A stretch of DNA of 64,000 nucleotides from Mesobacillus jeotgali (GTDB lineage: Bacteria; Bacillota; Bacilli; Bacillales; Cytobacillaceae). The position numbers and the translations under genes were made by a program. The notes under the pieces are model-generated. The model was not told where the DNA came from and did no database searches. It saw nothing but the letters and a program-made list of their open reading frames with translations. Location: the NCBI RefSeq assembly GCF_002874535.1, contig NZ_CP025025.1, positions 3,123,312 through 3,187,311 on the forward strand. Direction: 5' to 3'. This document shows positions 44,503-54,590 of the stretch, in pieces; within the stretch, counting starts at the first letter, position 1, and every line of letters begins with the position of its first letter.

Positions 44503-44700
44503 ATGTAGGAAGAGTCCCAATCGTGCCGTCGTGTTGGTTGCCTTCGTCTTGAACCCGCTCTCAGCAGGTGGGTGCCCTGTTCCGGGTTTCTGTAAGTCCT
44601 CTAGCCAGAGGCATTTACGCGGCCCGAAAACGCGAACTCCCGAAGGATAGATGTTAGGTCAAAACTTCAGGTTAAACAACGAACACATCAGGACTCTTCA
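44503..44700 (-). ncRNA. bsrA: 6S-1 RNA (BsrA), RNA polymerase regulator
   Basis: The minus-strand sequence begins AAGAGTCCTGATGTGTT and ends in GGGACTCTTCC, which pairs with the start, closing a long hairpin of about 198 bases. The interior has the large central bubble flanked by GC-rich helices (AGGTCAAAACTT and CGGGAGTTCGCG regions). 6S RNA mimics an open promoter and binds sigma-A holoenzyme. Its location upstream of tcdA (yrvM) and downstream of aspS is the same as bsrA in B. subtilis. A TATAAT at 44715-44710 gives a plausible start. Confidence 0.95.
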
Positions 44701-44759
44701 TCTGTTGTTATTATATTATCATATGCTTGAATGAACTTCAAGGATATGGACGCTGGATA

Positions 44760-46535
44760 TTACTGGTCCTTTTTAACATTTAGTGCTAAATGCAATTCAT
44801 CCAGCTGTGCTCCGCTTACCTCTCCAGGAGCATCTGTCAAAAGGTCGCTTGCGCTCGCTGTTTTCGGGAAAGCAATCGTATCGCGAAGATTTGATCGGCC
44901 AGCTAATAGCATCACCATTCTGTCAAGGCCAAGCGCTATTCCCCCATGTGGAGGGGTTCCATATTCAAATGCTTCTAGCAGGAATCCAAACTGCTCGACT
45001 GCCTGTTCCTTTGTGAAGCCAAGAACAGAGAACATTTTTTCCTGTATATCTCTTTCAAAAATCCTTAAGGATCCGCCACCTAGCTCGTAGCCGTTGAGGA
45101 CAAGGTCATATGCCTGTGCCTTGACACTTGCTGGATCGCTCTCGAGTTTAGGCAGGTCTTCGCGGGCTGGCATCGTGAATGGATGGTGTGCCGCGAAATA
45201 ACGGTCTGCTTCCTCGTCAAATTCCAATAGTGGCCAGTCTGTGATCCAAAGGAAATTGAATTTGCTCTGGTCAATCAAGCCTAGCTCTTTTCCAAGCTTC
45301 AAGCGCAAGGCTCCAAGTGCATCCGCTACAACAGACTTTTTATCTGCTACGAAAAGCAGAAGGTCGCCGGCTGAAACTTCTAAGTTCGCCTGAAGCGCTG
45401 CCTGTTCTTCTTCTCCAAAGAACTTTGAGATCGGGCCTTTCAAGCCGTCCTCTTCAGCCTTCAGCCATGCAAGACCTTTGGCACCGTAAACAGAAACAAA
45501 TTCAGTCAATCCATCAATATCCTTACGTGAATAGTTAGCTGCGGCACCCTTTACATTTATAGCTTTCACCTGGCCGCCGTTTGCTACTGCAGAAGCAAAT
45601 ACCTTGAAACCAGAATCCTTAACCGTTTCAGAAAGATCGACAAGTTCCATGCCAAAACGAGTATCAGGCTTATCAGAACCGAAGCGGCTCATTGCCTCTT
45701 CATAGCTCATGCGAGGGAATGGCTCTGTCACATCCAGGCCTTTTACATCCTTCATAACCTTGTGCATCATTTTTTCAGTCAAACCCATGATCTCTTCCTG
45801 ACTCATGAAGCTTGTTTCAATATCGATTTGCGTGAATTCCGGCTGTCTGTCAGCTCGAAGGTCTTCATCGCGGAAGCAGCGGGCAATCTGATAATAGCGT
45901 TCAAAGCCGCCAACCATCATCAGCTGTTTAAAAATCTGCGGCGACTGAGGAAGAGCGTAGAATTCACCAGGATGAACACGGCTTGGCACAAGATAGTCAC
46001 GTGCTCCCTCAGGTGTGCTCTTTGTTAATATCGGTGTTTCAACATCAAGGAAACCTTCTCCATCTAGGAAGTCACGAATCGCTTTTGTTACCTGATGTCT
46101 CATTTTGAATGTTTCGAACATGACCGGACGGCGCAGGTCAAGATAACGATATTTCAAACGAACATCTTCTGATACATCTGTTTTATCAGCGATCACGAAA
46201 GGTGTCGTCTTCGCTTCATTGATGATTGTCAGCTCTTCAGCCTGGACTTCAATTTTTCCAGTTTTAAGATTTCCATTAATACTTCCTTCACTGCGTGCAA
46301 TGACTGTCCCTTTTACATCAAGTACGTATTCCGTACGGACTTTTTCTGCGAGCGAAAGCGCTTCTTGTGAAACATCAGGATTGAAAACAATCTGGACAAG
46401 GCCTGTCCTGTCCCGCAAGTCAATAAAAATCAGGCCACCCAGGTCACGACGTTTCTGAACCCAGCCTTTCAGCGTTACCTTTTCACCAATTGCCTCTTCC
46501 GTTACTTCACCGCAAAAATATGATCTCCCAAACAT
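44760..46535 (-). CDS. aspS: Aspartyl-tRNA synthetase AspS
   Basis: A 591-residue class II synthetase. It has an N-terminal OB anticodon domain ([24 protein letters not shown]), class II motifs 2 and 3 ([32 protein letters not shown]), and the bacterial GAD insertion. The ATG at 46535 has GGGGAG upstream; 18 earlier codons lie over the hisS end. It is 13 bases downstream of hisS in a two-gene operon under a T-box. Confidence 0.97.
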   Translation of the reverse strand: MFGRSYFCGEVTEEAIGEKVTLKGWVQKRRDLGGLIFIDLRDRTGLVQIVFNPDVSQEALSLAEKVRTEYVLDVKGTVIARSEGSINGNLKTGKIEVQAEELTIINEAKTTPFVIADKTDVSEDVRLKYRYLDLRRPVMFETFKMRHQVTKAIRDFLDGEGFLDVETPILTKSTPEGARDYLVPSRVHPGEFYALPQSPQIFKQLMMVGGFERYYQIARCFRDEDLRADRQPEFTQIDIETSFMSQEEIMGLTEKMMHKVMKDVKGLDVTEPFPRMSYEEAMSRFGSDKPDTRFGMELVDLSETVKDSGFKVFASAVANGGQVKAINVKGAAANYSRKDIDGLTEFVSVYGAKGLAWLKAEEDGLKGPISKFFGEEEQAALQANLEVSAGDLLLFVADKKSVVADALGALRLKLGKELGLIDQSKFNFLWITDWPLLEFDEEADRYFAAHHPFTMPAREDLPKLESDPASVKAQAYDLVLNGYELGGGSLRIFERDIQEKMFSVLGFTKEQAVEQFGFLLEAFEYGTPPHGGIALGLDRMVMLLAGRSNLRDTIAFPKTASASDLLTDAPGEVSGAQLDELHLALNVKKDQ

Positions 46536-46548
46536 CGAAACTCCCCCT

Positions 46549-47826
46549 CTACTTACAAATATCCTTGAATTTTTCAACAAAACTCTCAAGCGGCAATTCA
46601 GTTTGTTCCCCGTCCGCCATTGATTTCAGGTTGATTTTATTCGCTTTTAATTCATCCTCACCAAGTACTGCCACATATCTTGCATTCATCCTGTCAGCAG
46701 CCTTGAATTGGGCTTTGATTTTACGATCCTGATAGTCTCTTTCCGCAGAGAATCCGGCCATTCTCAGATTGTGGAGCAAGCCTACTGTATAATCCTTGGC
46801 CTCATCCCCCAAGGAAACGAGGTAGCAATCAATTCCTTCATTTATCGCAAGCTCAACACCCTCTGCTTCCAATGCTGCAAGCAATCTTTCAATGCTTAAC
46901 GCAAATCCGATACCAGGTGTTTCTGGTCCGCCGATTTCTTCGACAAGGCCATTGTACCTGCCGCCTCCGCAAAGTGTGGTGATTGCTCCAAAGCCTTCAG
47001 CATCACTCATGATTTCAAAGGCTGTGTGGTTATAATAATCCAGACCGCGCACCAGATTGGCGTCAACTTCGAATTCAATTCCCAGATCAGTCAAATACTT
47101 CGTCACTTTACTAAAATATTGAGCAGAATCATCTGTCAGGTATTCGATAATCGATGGTGCGGACTTCATCAATTCGTGGTCACGGTCTGCTTTGCAATCC
47201 AGGATACGCATTGGATTTTTTTCAAGACGGTTCTGGCAATCGCTGCAGAATTCCCCGATCCGAGGTTTGAAATGATTCACAAGAGCTTCTCTGTGTGCCG
47301 TACGGCTCTCTTTATCTCCAAGACTGTTCACGACAAGCTTGAGTTTTTTTAGTCCAAGTTCCTTATAAAGGGACATGGCAAGGGAGATCACTTCGGCATC
47401 AATCGCCGGGTCTGCACTGCCCATTGCCTCAACACCAAATTGTACAAACTGGCGGAAACGACCTGCCTGCGGACGTTCGTAGCGGAACATCGGTCCCATG
47501 TAGTAAAGCTTCACTGGCTGATTAGGACTTCCGAACATCTTATTTTCGACAAATGAGCGAACAGCCGCTGCTGTACCTTCAGGACGGAGCGTCAGGCTGC
47601 GGTCACCCCTGTCAGTGAATGTGTACATTTCCTTTTGGACGATATCCGTTGTATCACCAACACTACGTTTAAATAGATCTGTATGTTCGAAAATCGGAGT
47701 TCTTAATTCCCGATATTGATATCTTTCACAAAGTTCTCTCGCCTTCGCTTCAATGAGCTGCCATTTTTCTGTCTGGCCTGGCAAAATGTCCTGTGTTCCC
47801 CGAGGGATATTAATTTGATTAGCCAC
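46549..47826 (-). CDS. hisS: Histidyl-tRNA synthetase HisS
   Basis: A 425-residue class II synthetase. Motif 1 is near [14 protein letters not shown], motif 2 is [20 protein letters not shown], and the histidine-A motif is [14 protein letters not shown]. The start is GTG at 47826 behind GGAGGAGG; seven upstream codons overlap the ribosome site. It leads the hisS-aspS operon. A T-box and, unusually, a ~117-bp repeat element lie upstream. Confidence 0.97.
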   Translation of the reverse strand: MANQINIPRGTQDILPGQTEKWQLIEAKARELCERYQYRELRTPIFEHTDLFKRSVGDTTDIVQKEMYTFTDRGDRSLTLRPEGTAAAVRSFVENKMFGSPNQPVKLYYMGPMFRYERPQAGRFRQFVQFGVEAMGSADPAIDAEVISLAMSLYKELGLKKLKLVVNSLGDKESRTAHREALVNHFKPRIGEFCSDCQNRLEKNPMRILDCKADRDHELMKSAPSIIEYLTDDSAQYFSKVTKYLTDLGIEFEVDANLVRGLDYYNHTAFEIMSDAEGFGAITTLCGGGRYNGLVEEIGGPETPGIGFALSIERLLAALEAEGVELAINEGIDCYLVSLGDEAKDYTVGLLHNLRMAGFSAERDYQDRKIKAQFKAADRMNARYVAVLGEDELKANKINLKSMADGEQTELPLESFVEKFKDICK

Positions 47827-47937
47827 AGTGCATCCTCCTCCATTCAATTCAAATCATTTCATATTTTTATACTTATAATTTGTGTTGGAACATCGCGAAT
47901 CTAGAAACATTCCTATGAAAAACTAGCCTTATGTAAG

Positions 47938-48056
47938 AAAAGCGCAAGCGCCTTGGGCAGCCCCGACAAGCGCTGGAGGACCGAACGTTGAAGTCGTTCT
48001 TTGACTTCATTGGGCGGACCGAAGCGACTCGAGGGGCTAGGCGTTGGAGCTAGACA
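47938..48056. repeat. ~117-bp palindromic repeat, copy 3, in the hisS leader
   Basis: Same element as at 6948-7064 (central TGAAGTC/GACTTCA hairpin; AGCGCTGGAGGACCG; CTCGAGGGGCTAGGCG). It lies after the T-box terminator and 112 bases before the hisS start, so every hisS-aspS transcript carries it. Confidence 0.88.
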
Positions 48057-48094
48057 CTAATCTAAGTGCAAAAAATTTATACTTTCTTATTCAG

Positions 48095-48395
48095 TAAAAA
48101 AAAGAATACAAAAAAGCCCCCAATCCCTTGCTATAATAACAAGGGACGAGAGCTTTGAATTCCCGTGGTGCCACCCTAATTGAAGCGCATGAATGCACTT
48201 CCTCTTTAACAGTTAACGCCTGATTACGTCTTCTCCTAATAATGGGACAGCCCTTGTTCAGAGAAAATCCTACGGAGTGTTCATTCACCAGGTCATCGTG
48301 CGGAAATGCTTTCAGCCAGGGCATTTCCTCTCTTTTCACGTGTTTCATGGTTACTGTGCTCCATCAACGGTATGTTTTCGATATAACATTTTATT
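48095..48395 (-). promoter_or_regulatory. T-box riboswitch of hisS-aspS
   Basis: On the minus strand the T-box core AGGGTGGCACCACGGG lies at about 48176-48161, followed by a terminator (48154-48111: AGCTCTCGTCCCTTG pairing with CAAGGGATTGGGGGC, then six T). The upstream stem I region contains GAACACT; the CAC at 48279-48277 is a candidate histidine specifier. Uncharged tRNA-His should allow readthrough. Confidence 0.92.
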
Positions 48396-48401
48396 TATAT
48401 T

Positions 48402-48430
48402 ATAATACGGAGTACAAATGGCAATGTCAA
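48402..48430 (-). promoter_or_regulatory. Sigma-A promoter of the hisS T-box transcript
   Basis: On the minus strand TTGACA (48430-48425), 17 bases, TATTAT (48407-48402). Confidence 0.88.
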
Positions 48431-48437
48431 GCACTAT

Positions 48438-48614
48438 TCAAGAACGTTCAATCTGTTTTTTCAGTTTTCTTACATCACGGAGAGACAGCCCAAATTCCGA
48501 AGCTAATTCTACAGTGTTAGTGCTTTGTTCCTTTTGGATAAAATCGTGAAAATCCACTCCGAATAATTGATTCTCCCCGAACGAAGCAGATCTTCCTTTA
48601 TCACTGAACCGCAT
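48438..48614 (-). CDS. Small helix-turn-helix protein (YrzK-like)
   Basis: A 58-residue protein: MRFSDKGRSASFGENQLFG, then FHDFIQKEQ, then a C-terminal helix-turn-helix-like unit (TVELASEFGLSLRDVRKLKKQIERS) resembling sigma factor region 4. The ATG at 48614 follows AAGGTGA; an in-frame upstream start adds five residues. It lies just upstream of the hisS T-box promoter on the same strand; similar small genes (yrzK) occur there in B. subtilis by recollection. Function unknown. Confidence 0.75.
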   Translation of the reverse strand: MRFSDKGRSASFGENQLFGVDFHDFIQKEQSTNTVELASEFGLSLRDVRKLKKQIERS

Positions 48615-48805
48615 GGTATCACCTTCCATAGTTTATTGCTTACTATTCTTCCCAGTCCTCATGATAATTTTTCATGAATTTACGATATTCTTTTTACACT
48701 TGAATTTTTCTAATTCCATACCGATATAAGAGAAAAGTCCTCGTGATTTTACCGGAAAAATCCGGTAATATATTTTTATAGAGAATGTGAGAGGGAGGGA
48801 GAGCA

Positions 48806-50584
48806 TTGCCCAGAAATAAAATGGTTCCGATCATCCTTTGCTTTATGCTGATTTTAGGGAGCCTTCCAGCTTTAGAATCAGCTCGGGCGGATAATGGGAG
48901 TGTCTCGATAACTGCAACAAGTTTGAATGTAAGGACTGGGCCGGGACTAAGTTACCCTGTATCAGGATCTGTTAAAAAAGGAGAAAAGTTTTCAATCGTC
49001 AAGGAAGAAGGCGATTGGATCCAAATCAGCCTTGGAGGCAGCAAAAAAGGATGGGTAGCACAATGGTTTACTTCCAAGGAAGCTGCCAAGACAGCTGCTT
49101 CACCTGCTTCACCTGCTGTTTCTCAAAACACCAAAGCCTCAGGCAGCATAACAGTCAATGGCTTGAGGGTAAGAAAAGGACCGGGCACCAACCACCAGGT
49201 CATAGGGTCTTTTAACAGTGGACAGGCTGTCGAGATTCTTGGCTTCAGTGGAAATTGGGCAGAAGTACGAACTAATAACATAAGAGGCTGGGTTTCAAAA
49301 GAATACATATCTGTAAAAGAAACCAAGGCTGCTGAAGCTCCCCCAGCCAGTGCCAAAACAAGCGGAACGGTCACCGCTACTTCCTTGAATGTCAGGGAAA
49401 AGCCTTCATTGAACTCTGGAAAAATCGGGCAATTAACTTATGGAGCTGCAGTTACAGTCCATTCCCAGTCAAATGGCTGGGCGGAGATTACTTTCGCAGG
49501 GAAAAGTGCCTGGGTAAGCGCTGAGTATCTTAAAATCAGCGGAAAACCAGTGGCTGGCAGCGGAAAGGTTCCAACGCCTGTCGATCAATTCACAGGAACG
49601 GTAACTGCTTCACAGCTGAACGTTCGTGACAAAAACTCTCTGGATGGAAGCGTCATAGGTTCAGTATCAAAGGGACAAAGCTTCAAAATCCTTGATGAAC
49701 AAAACAATTGGGTCAAGATTGAATACAAGCCTGGAAAAACAGGCTGGGCAGCAGGGTGGTTTTTCGATAAAAAGAAAAATGGACCAGTCGCTGCTCCTAG
49801 CGAGTCTGTGAAAAACAGCAGAGTCTCCATGCTTCATAATGGTACAAACATACGTAAAGGGCCGAGCACCAGCACAGCAGTCATTTTCCGTGCCAATCAG
49901 GGTGACAGCTTTGAAATTATCAGCGTGGAAAAAGATTGGTATAAGATTGCGCTGCCAAATGGAACAACTGGGTTTGTAGCTGGCTGGATTGTTTCTGTAC
50001 AGGGAACTGCACCGCAAATTGAGAGACCGGGAGCGGAAAAGCACACAAAAAATAAAACGATCGTCATTGACCCTGGACACGGTGGAAGGGATAACGGGAC
50101 AACTGGTGTAAGAGGAACCTTGGAAAAAACGCTTACCTTGAAAACAGCTCAGCTTTTATATGACAAACTAAGAGCTGCCGGCACGAACGTCATCCTGACC
50201 AGGAACAATGATCATTACATTTCACTTGGTTCAAGAGTCAGCAGCTCCAACTACCATAATGCTGATGCTTTTATCAGCATTCATTACGACAGCATTAACG
50301 ATAGGACTGTCAGGGGCATGACGACTTACTACTATAATTCAAAGCAAAAGCCATTGGGTGAACAAATCCACTCCTCGGTCATAAGCAAAACAATGTTGAA
50401 GGATCGTGGCACACGCTTTGGCGATTATCACGTCATCAGGGAAAACAAACAAGCAGCCGTCCTACTTGAGCTTGGTTATTTGAGCAATCCTGCAGAAGAG
50501 ATGCTTGTAAATACTCCTCAATATCAAGAATCGGTAGCTAATGGGATCTTTGAAGGACTTGCTCGCTATTTTAAAAATGATTAA
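48806..50584 (+). CDS. Secreted N-acetylmuramoyl-L-alanine amidase with five SH3 domains (YrvJ-like)
   Basis: A 592-residue exported cell-wall hydrolase. A signal peptide (about residues 1-28, ending ESARA) is followed by five bacterial SH3 domains, each beginning like ATSLNVRTGPG (near 33, 112, 190, 270 and 345). The C-terminal Amidase_3 domain starts at KTIVIDPGHGGRDNGTTG; zinc ligands are the His in DPGHGG, the Glu in GVRGTLEK and the His in SIHYDS; the catalytic Glu is in AVLLELGYLSN. It starts with TTG behind GGGAGGGAG. B. subtilis YrvJ at this locus has the same plan. Confidence 0.92.
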   Translation: MPRNKMVPIILCFMLILGSLPALESARADNGSVSITATSLNVRTGPGLSYPVSGSVKKGEKFSIVKEEGDWIQISLGGSKKGWVAQWFTSKEAAKTAASPASPAVSQNTKASGSITVNGLRVRKGPGTNHQVIGSFNSGQAVEILGFSGNWAEVRTNNIRGWVSKEYISVKETKAAEAPPASAKTSGTVTATSLNVREKPSLNSGKIGQLTYGAAVTVHSQSNGWAEITFAGKSAWVSAEYLKISGKPVAGSGKVPTPVDQFTGTVTASQLNVRDKNSLDGSVIGSVSKGQSFKILDEQNNWVKIEYKPGKTGWAAGWFFDKKKNGPVAAPSESVKNSRVSMLHNGTNIRKGPSTSTAVIFRANQGDSFEIISVEKDWYKIALPNGTTGFVAGWIVSVQGTAPQIERPGAEKHTKNKTIVIDPGHGGRDNGTTGVRGTLEKTLTLKTAQLLYDKLRAAGTNVILTRNNDHYISLGSRVSSSNYHNADAFISIHYDSINDRTVRGMTTYYYNSKQKPLGEQIHSSVISKTMLKDRGTRFGDYHVIRENKQAAVLLELGYLSNPAEEMLVNTPQYQESVANGIFEGLARYFKND

Positions 50585-50613
50585 GCAGACGATTAATAAA
50601 TTTGAAGATTCCT

Positions 50614-50642
50614 GACTGAAGACAGCGCACCTGTCTTCAGTC
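50614..50642 (+). terminator. Amidase gene terminator
   Basis: Twelve-base perfect stem GACTGAAGACAG/CTGTCTTCAGTC followed by TTTTTCC. Confidence 0.93.
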
Positions 50643-50650
50643 TTTTTCCT

Positions 50651-50812
50651 TGAAAATGTACCCTTATGGCTTCGAAGACTGACTCCTACGGGTGTCTTTC
50701 TTCATGAAATGCACTCATATGGCTTAGCAAACTATCTCATACGGGTGTCTTTCTTCGCGGAAGGTACCCCTACGTTCCCGCAGACTGGTTTTTAAGAGGG
50801 GGCTTTCTTCAC
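50651..50812. repeat. Tandem array, three ~53-bp units, unrelated sequence
   Basis: Three units, the first two 53 bp apart and the third 53-54. Each runs from a GAAA-TG-AC-C start through ATGGCTT to ACGGGTGTCTTTCTTC; the third is diverged. Words GTACCC and GGGTGTC form an inverted pair about 26 bases apart. It lies between the amidase terminator and the dtd terminator. Confidence 0.75.
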
Positions 50813-50882
50813 AATCATTTATTATGTCATTGAATTCCACTTTATAAGGGGATTTATAGACACAACAAGTCCCTATATACTA

Positions 50883-50922
50883 AAAAGAAGGTATCCCACA
50901 TAAACAGTGGAGATACCTTCTT
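50883..50922 (-). terminator. dtd terminator
   Basis: Stem AAAGAAGGTATC/GATACCTTCTTT with a 16-base loop just after dtd, followed by TTTTTAG on the minus strand. Confidence 0.85.
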
Positions 50923-50933
50923 TACCTTTCGGC

Positions 50934-51374
50934 TTATTTACTATCGATAATCAATGTAACCGGACCGTCATTTGTCAATTGAACATCCATCATGGCGCCG
51001 AATACACCAGTTTCAACCTTGATCCCTTTTTCAGCAAGGAAGGTGTTGAATGCTTCATAGACAGTTTCTGCATGGTCTGGCTTCGCTGCGTCCATAAAGT
51101 TCGGGCGCCGCCCCTTGCGGCAGTCACCATACAGGGTAAACTGCGAAACAGAAAGAATCTCTCCTTCTACATCGAGAAGTGACAAATTCATCTTTCCTGC
51201 TTCATCCTCAAATACCCTGAGATTAGCAGCCTTTTCGGCAAGAAAGGCAGCATCTTTTTCTGTATCATCATGGGTAACGCCCACAAGGATGACAAACCCC
51301 TTATTAATGGAGCCTGTTATCTCTCCATCGACTGTTACTTTTGCTTCTTTGCTTCTCTGTATCACTAAACGCAT
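50934..51374 (-). CDS. dtd: D-aminoacyl-tRNA deacylase Dtd
   Basis: A 146-residue enzyme that removes D-amino acids (and glycine from tRNA-Ala) from mischarged tRNA. The cross-subunit motifs are [17 protein letters not shown] and the C-terminal [12 protein letters not shown] (Gly-cisPro). It lies 45 bases downstream of relA on the same strand, as in B. subtilis (yrvI). Confidence 0.96.
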   Translation of the reverse strand: MRLVIQRSKEAKVTVDGEITGSINKGFVILVGVTHDDTEKDAAFLAEKAANLRVFEDEAGKMNLSLLDVEGEILSVSQFTLYGDCRKGRRPNFMDAAKPDHAETVYEAFNTFLAEKGIKVETGVFGAMMDVQLTNDGPVTLIIDSK

Positions 51375-51419
51375 CGCGAATCTCCTTACACTTCGGTCTC
51401 CACAATTTGTTAAGATTGC

Positions 51420-53612
51420 TTAACTCATTACCCTTCTGACAGCATAGATATCTGGGATTTGCTTGATCCGGTCCACGACTTTTTGAAGGTGGCTGACATT
51501 ATGGATGGCGATTGACATGTTGATAGTCGCCATTTTATTTTTGTCAGATTTCCCGGATACTGCGGTAATGTTAGTCTTCGTTTCATTTACGGCCTGCAGT
51601 ACTTCGTTCAGCAATCCCCTGCGGTCATAGCCACTGATTTCAATATCAACATTATATTCCTTGCGATCATTCAAGGCGGTTTCCCATTCTACTGGAATCA
51701 GCCTTGCCTGTGCATCCTCTGTATGGATGTTCGTGCAATCAGACCGGTGAACGGATACTCCGCGGCCTTTTGTGATAAAACCAACAATATCGTCTCCGGG
51801 TACAGGGTTGCAGCAACGGGATAGCCTGATCAGCAAATTATCGATACCAGACACCCGGACGCCAGACTCACGTTTCTTGGCAGGAGTAAATGACTTGAGC
51901 TCGGAAACAGCATTTGAAATGTCTTTTTCCTGTTCCATGTCACGCTGCTTGCGCAGTTTTTCTGTCAGTCTGTTCGCCACCTGCAACGCAGTTATACCGT
52001 TATAGCCGATTGAAGCAAACAGATCTTCATCATTGGTGAAATTATACTTCTCCGAAACCTTTTTCAGGTTTTCAGATGTCAAAATTTCTTTCACATCAAA
52101 ATCCATATTGCGGATTTCTTTTTCCAGAAGTTCACGGCCCTTTTCAACATTTTCGTCCTTCTGCTGTTTCTTGAAGAATTGGCGAATCTTGTTTTTGGCC
52201 TGCGAGGTCTGAGCAAGCTTCAACCAATCCTTGCTCGGTCCATAAGAGTGTTTTGAAGTAAGGATCTCTATGATATCCCCTGTTTTCAACTGGTAGTCAA
52301 GAGTCACCATCTTGCCATTGACCTTGGCACCAATCGTCTTATTGCCGATCTCAGAGTGGATTCGATAAGCAAAATCGATTGGAACTGAACCTGAAGGCAA
52401 TTCAATGACATCGCCTTTCGGGGTGAAAATAAATACCATATCCGAGAAAAGGTCAATTTTTAGAGATTCCATGAACTCTTCTGCATTCGCAGTGTCATTC
52501 TGGAATTCAAGGATTTCACGGAACCATGATAGCTTCGTTTCGAAATTGGAAGCGTCAGTTGGTTTGCCCTCTTTATATGCCCAGTGGGCAGCAACCCCGA
52601 ATTCAGCAATTCTGTGCATTTCATCTGTCCGGATCTGGACTTCAAGCGGATCGCCTTTAGGACCGATTACTGTGGTGTGCAGTGATTGGTACATATTAGG
52701 CTTAGGCATAGCAATATAGTCCTTGAATCGGCCAGGCATCGGTTTCCAGCAAGTATGGATGATACCAAGGATTGCGTAGCAGTCTTTAATGCTATTGACG
52801 ACAATCCGGACAGCCAGCAAATCATAGATTTCATTGAACTGCTTGTTTTGCAGCACCATTTTACGATAGATGCTGTATATATGCTTCGGCCTTCCGGAAA
52901 TTTCAGCCTTGATCGAAACTTCATTCAGCCTTTCTTTCACTTCTTCAATGACTTCTTCAAGATATTGTTCGCGTTCCGCTCTTTTCTTTTTCATCAGGTT
53001 GACGATACGGTAGTATTGCTGTGGATTCAGATAGCGCAAAGCTGTATCTTCAAGTTCCCATTTGATTTTGGAAATACCAAGCCTGTGAGCCAGCGGCGCG
53101 AAAATTTCAAGCGTTTCATTCGAAATCCTGCGCTGTTTTTCACTCGGCAAATGCTTCAAGGTCCTCATGTTATGAAGGCGGTCAGCCAGCTTGATCAAAA
53201 TGACACGGATATCCTGCGCCATTGCAACAAACATCTTCCGGTGATTTTCGGCCTGTTGCTCTTCATGCGACTTGTACTTTATTTTGCCAAGCTTCGTGAC
53301 ACCATCAACAAGCATTGCCACTTCGTCATTGAAGGCCTCACTAATATCATCAAGAGTCACATCCGTATCCTCGACAACATCATGAAGAAAACCAGCTGCA
53401 ACCGTAGCCGGGTCCATCTCAAGGTCAGCCAGAATCCCTGCTACCTGGATTGGATGGATGATGTACGGTTCCCCGGATTTCCTGAATTGATCATGATGAG
53501 CCTGTCTGGCGAACTCATATGCCTTTTTTACCAATTCAATATGTTCATCATTCAAATATGATTTTGTACAGTCAATGACTTGTTCTGCGGTCATTACCTG
53601 GTCATTCGCCAT
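51420..53612 (-). CDS. relA: Bifunctional (p)ppGpp synthetase/hydrolase RelA
   Basis: A 730-residue RSH protein. The HD hydrolase domain contains [10 protein letters not shown]; the synthetase domain has [17 protein letters not shown] and [17 protein letters not shown]; a TGS domain begins near [14 protein letters not shown]; a zinc-finger-like [12 protein letters not shown] segment and a C-terminal ACT domain ([17 protein letters not shown]) follow. Both catalytic domains look intact. AGGTGATCCT lies before the ATG. It is the main source of the stringent response alarmone. Confidence 0.97.
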   Translation of the reverse strand: MANDQVMTAEQVIDCTKSYLNDEHIELVKKAYEFARQAHHDQFRKSGEPYIIHPIQVAGILADLEMDPATVAAGFLHDVVEDTDVTLDDISEAFNDEVAMLVDGVTKLGKIKYKSHEEQQAENHRKMFVAMAQDIRVILIKLADRLHNMRTLKHLPSEKQRRISNETLEIFAPLAHRLGISKIKWELEDTALRYLNPQQYYRIVNLMKKKRAEREQYLEEVIEEVKERLNEVSIKAEISGRPKHIYSIYRKMVLQNKQFNEIYDLLAVRIVVNSIKDCYAILGIIHTCWKPMPGRFKDYIAMPKPNMYQSLHTTVIGPKGDPLEVQIRTDEMHRIAEFGVAAHWAYKEGKPTDASNFETKLSWFREILEFQNDTANAEEFMESLKIDLFSDMVFIFTPKGDVIELPSGSVPIDFAYRIHSEIGNKTIGAKVNGKMVTLDYQLKTGDIIEILTSKHSYGPSKDWLKLAQTSQAKNKIRQFFKKQQKDENVEKGRELLEKEIRNMDFDVKEILTSENLKKVSEKYNFTNDEDLFASIGYNGITALQVANRLTEKLRKQRDMEQEKDISNAVSELKSFTPAKKRESGVRVSGIDNLLIRLSRCCNPVPGDDIVGFITKGRGVSVHRSDCTNIHTEDAQARLIPVEWETALNDRKEYNVDIEISGYDRRGLLNEVLQAVNETKTNITAVSGKSDKNKMATINMSIAIHNVSHLQKVVDRIKQIPDIYAVRRVMS

Positions 53613-53643
53613 AGGATCACCTAATTTAAATTTCTTATATTAA

Positions 53644-53665
53644 CCCGCATTTTCTCTCCAGCGGG
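53644..53665 (-). other. Small hairpin upstream of relA
   Basis: CCCGC (53644-53648) and GCGGG (53661-53665) form a short stem in the relA leader. It may be chance. Confidence 0.3.
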
Positions 53666-53695
53666 AACCAATGAAAGAGTCGACGTAAATACGAA

Positions 53696-53813
53696 TAGCG
53701 CAAGCGCCTTGTCCAGCCCCGACAAGCGCTGGAGGGCCGACCATTGAAGTCGTTCTTTGACTTCATTGGGCGGACCGAAGCGACTCGAGGGGCTAGGCGT
53801 TGTAGCTGGACAA
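53696..53813. repeat. ~117-bp palindromic repeat, copy 4, upstream of relA
   Basis: Same element as at 6948-7064 and 47938-48056. It lies between relA and the apt terminator, about 85 bases before the relA start. The adjoining 53814-54045 is AT-rich and holds no gene or structure that I can support, though the relA promoter may be there. Confidence 0.88.
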
Positions 53814-54047
53814 TTATCAAAGTAAATTTTACATTTTATTCTAAAACAATATCCCTTATATACAATAATTATTCTTATAAAGGATTGTTACTATTATCAA
53901 AGAAAAAATCAAAGATGTAAAGAGAAAGGAAGAGATTTTACAACAGAATTTAAAAAAATTGTCGAAAGATATTTTATTTCATTAAAATATAGGATTATTT
54001 TTGCAAACCTGGATACCTTTGAATGAATTTTTCTGATTATAAGAAAA

Positions 54048-54070
54048 GGGCACTTCACTATGAAGCGCCC
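54048..54070 (-). terminator. apt terminator
   Basis: Stem GGGCaCTTC/GAAGcGCCC with a five-base loop, followed by TTTTCTT on the minus strand. Confidence 0.85.
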
Positions 54071-54077
54071 GGTCAAT

Positions 54078-54590
54078 TTAATATTGCATCAAGGTTAAAA
54101 TATCATAGCCATCCAGCTTTTTGCGGCCATCTAGATACGTAAGTTCAATCAGGAAGGCGATACCTGCCACGACTCCTCCTAGTTCTTCAACCAGCTTGAT
54201 CGTTGCTTCGATCGTTCCGCCAGTTGCCAGCAAGTCATCGGTGATCAAGACTCTTTGTCCTGGCTTGATCGCGTCTTTATGGATTGTTAAAACGTCACTG
54301 CCATATTCAAGTCCGTAATTGACCTTGATTGTTTCGCGCGGAAGTTTTCCTTCCTTCCTGACAGGAGCGAATCCTACACCATGGGCATAGGCAACCGGAC
54401 AACCGATGATGAAGCCGCGTGCTTCAGGACCGACTACAAGGTCGATTTGCTTTTCACGGGCATAAACCACGATTTGGTCTGTTGCATATCTATATGCCTC
54501 ACCATTGTCCATTAAGGTTGTGATGTCCTTGAACTTAATGCCAGGCTTTGGCCAATCGGGAACGATTGTTACGAATTGTTTCAAATCCAT
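54078..54590 (-). CDS. apt: Adenine phosphoribosyltransferase Apt
   Basis: A 170-residue salvage enzyme converting adenine and PRPP to AMP. The PRPP loop is [16 protein letters not shown] near residue 116; the N-terminal hood contains [13 protein letters not shown]; the flexible loop has [10 protein letters not shown]. Its first bases overlap the recJ stop by ten bases, so the two are coupled. Confidence 0.97.
   Translation of the reverse strand: MDLKQFVTIVPDWPKPGIKFKDITTLMDNGEAYRYATDQIVVYAREKQIDLVVGPEARGFIIGCPVAYAHGVGFAPVRKEGKLPRETIKVNYGLEYGSDVLTIHKDAIKPGQRVLITDDLLATGGTIEATIKLVEELGGVVAGIAFLIELTYLDGRKKLDGYDILTLMQY

Noticed and set aside
52686-53561. 291-codon plus-strand ORF opposite relA
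   Set aside because: It is the antisense shadow of the relA hydrolase/synthetase region and lacks a ribosome site or recognisable motif.
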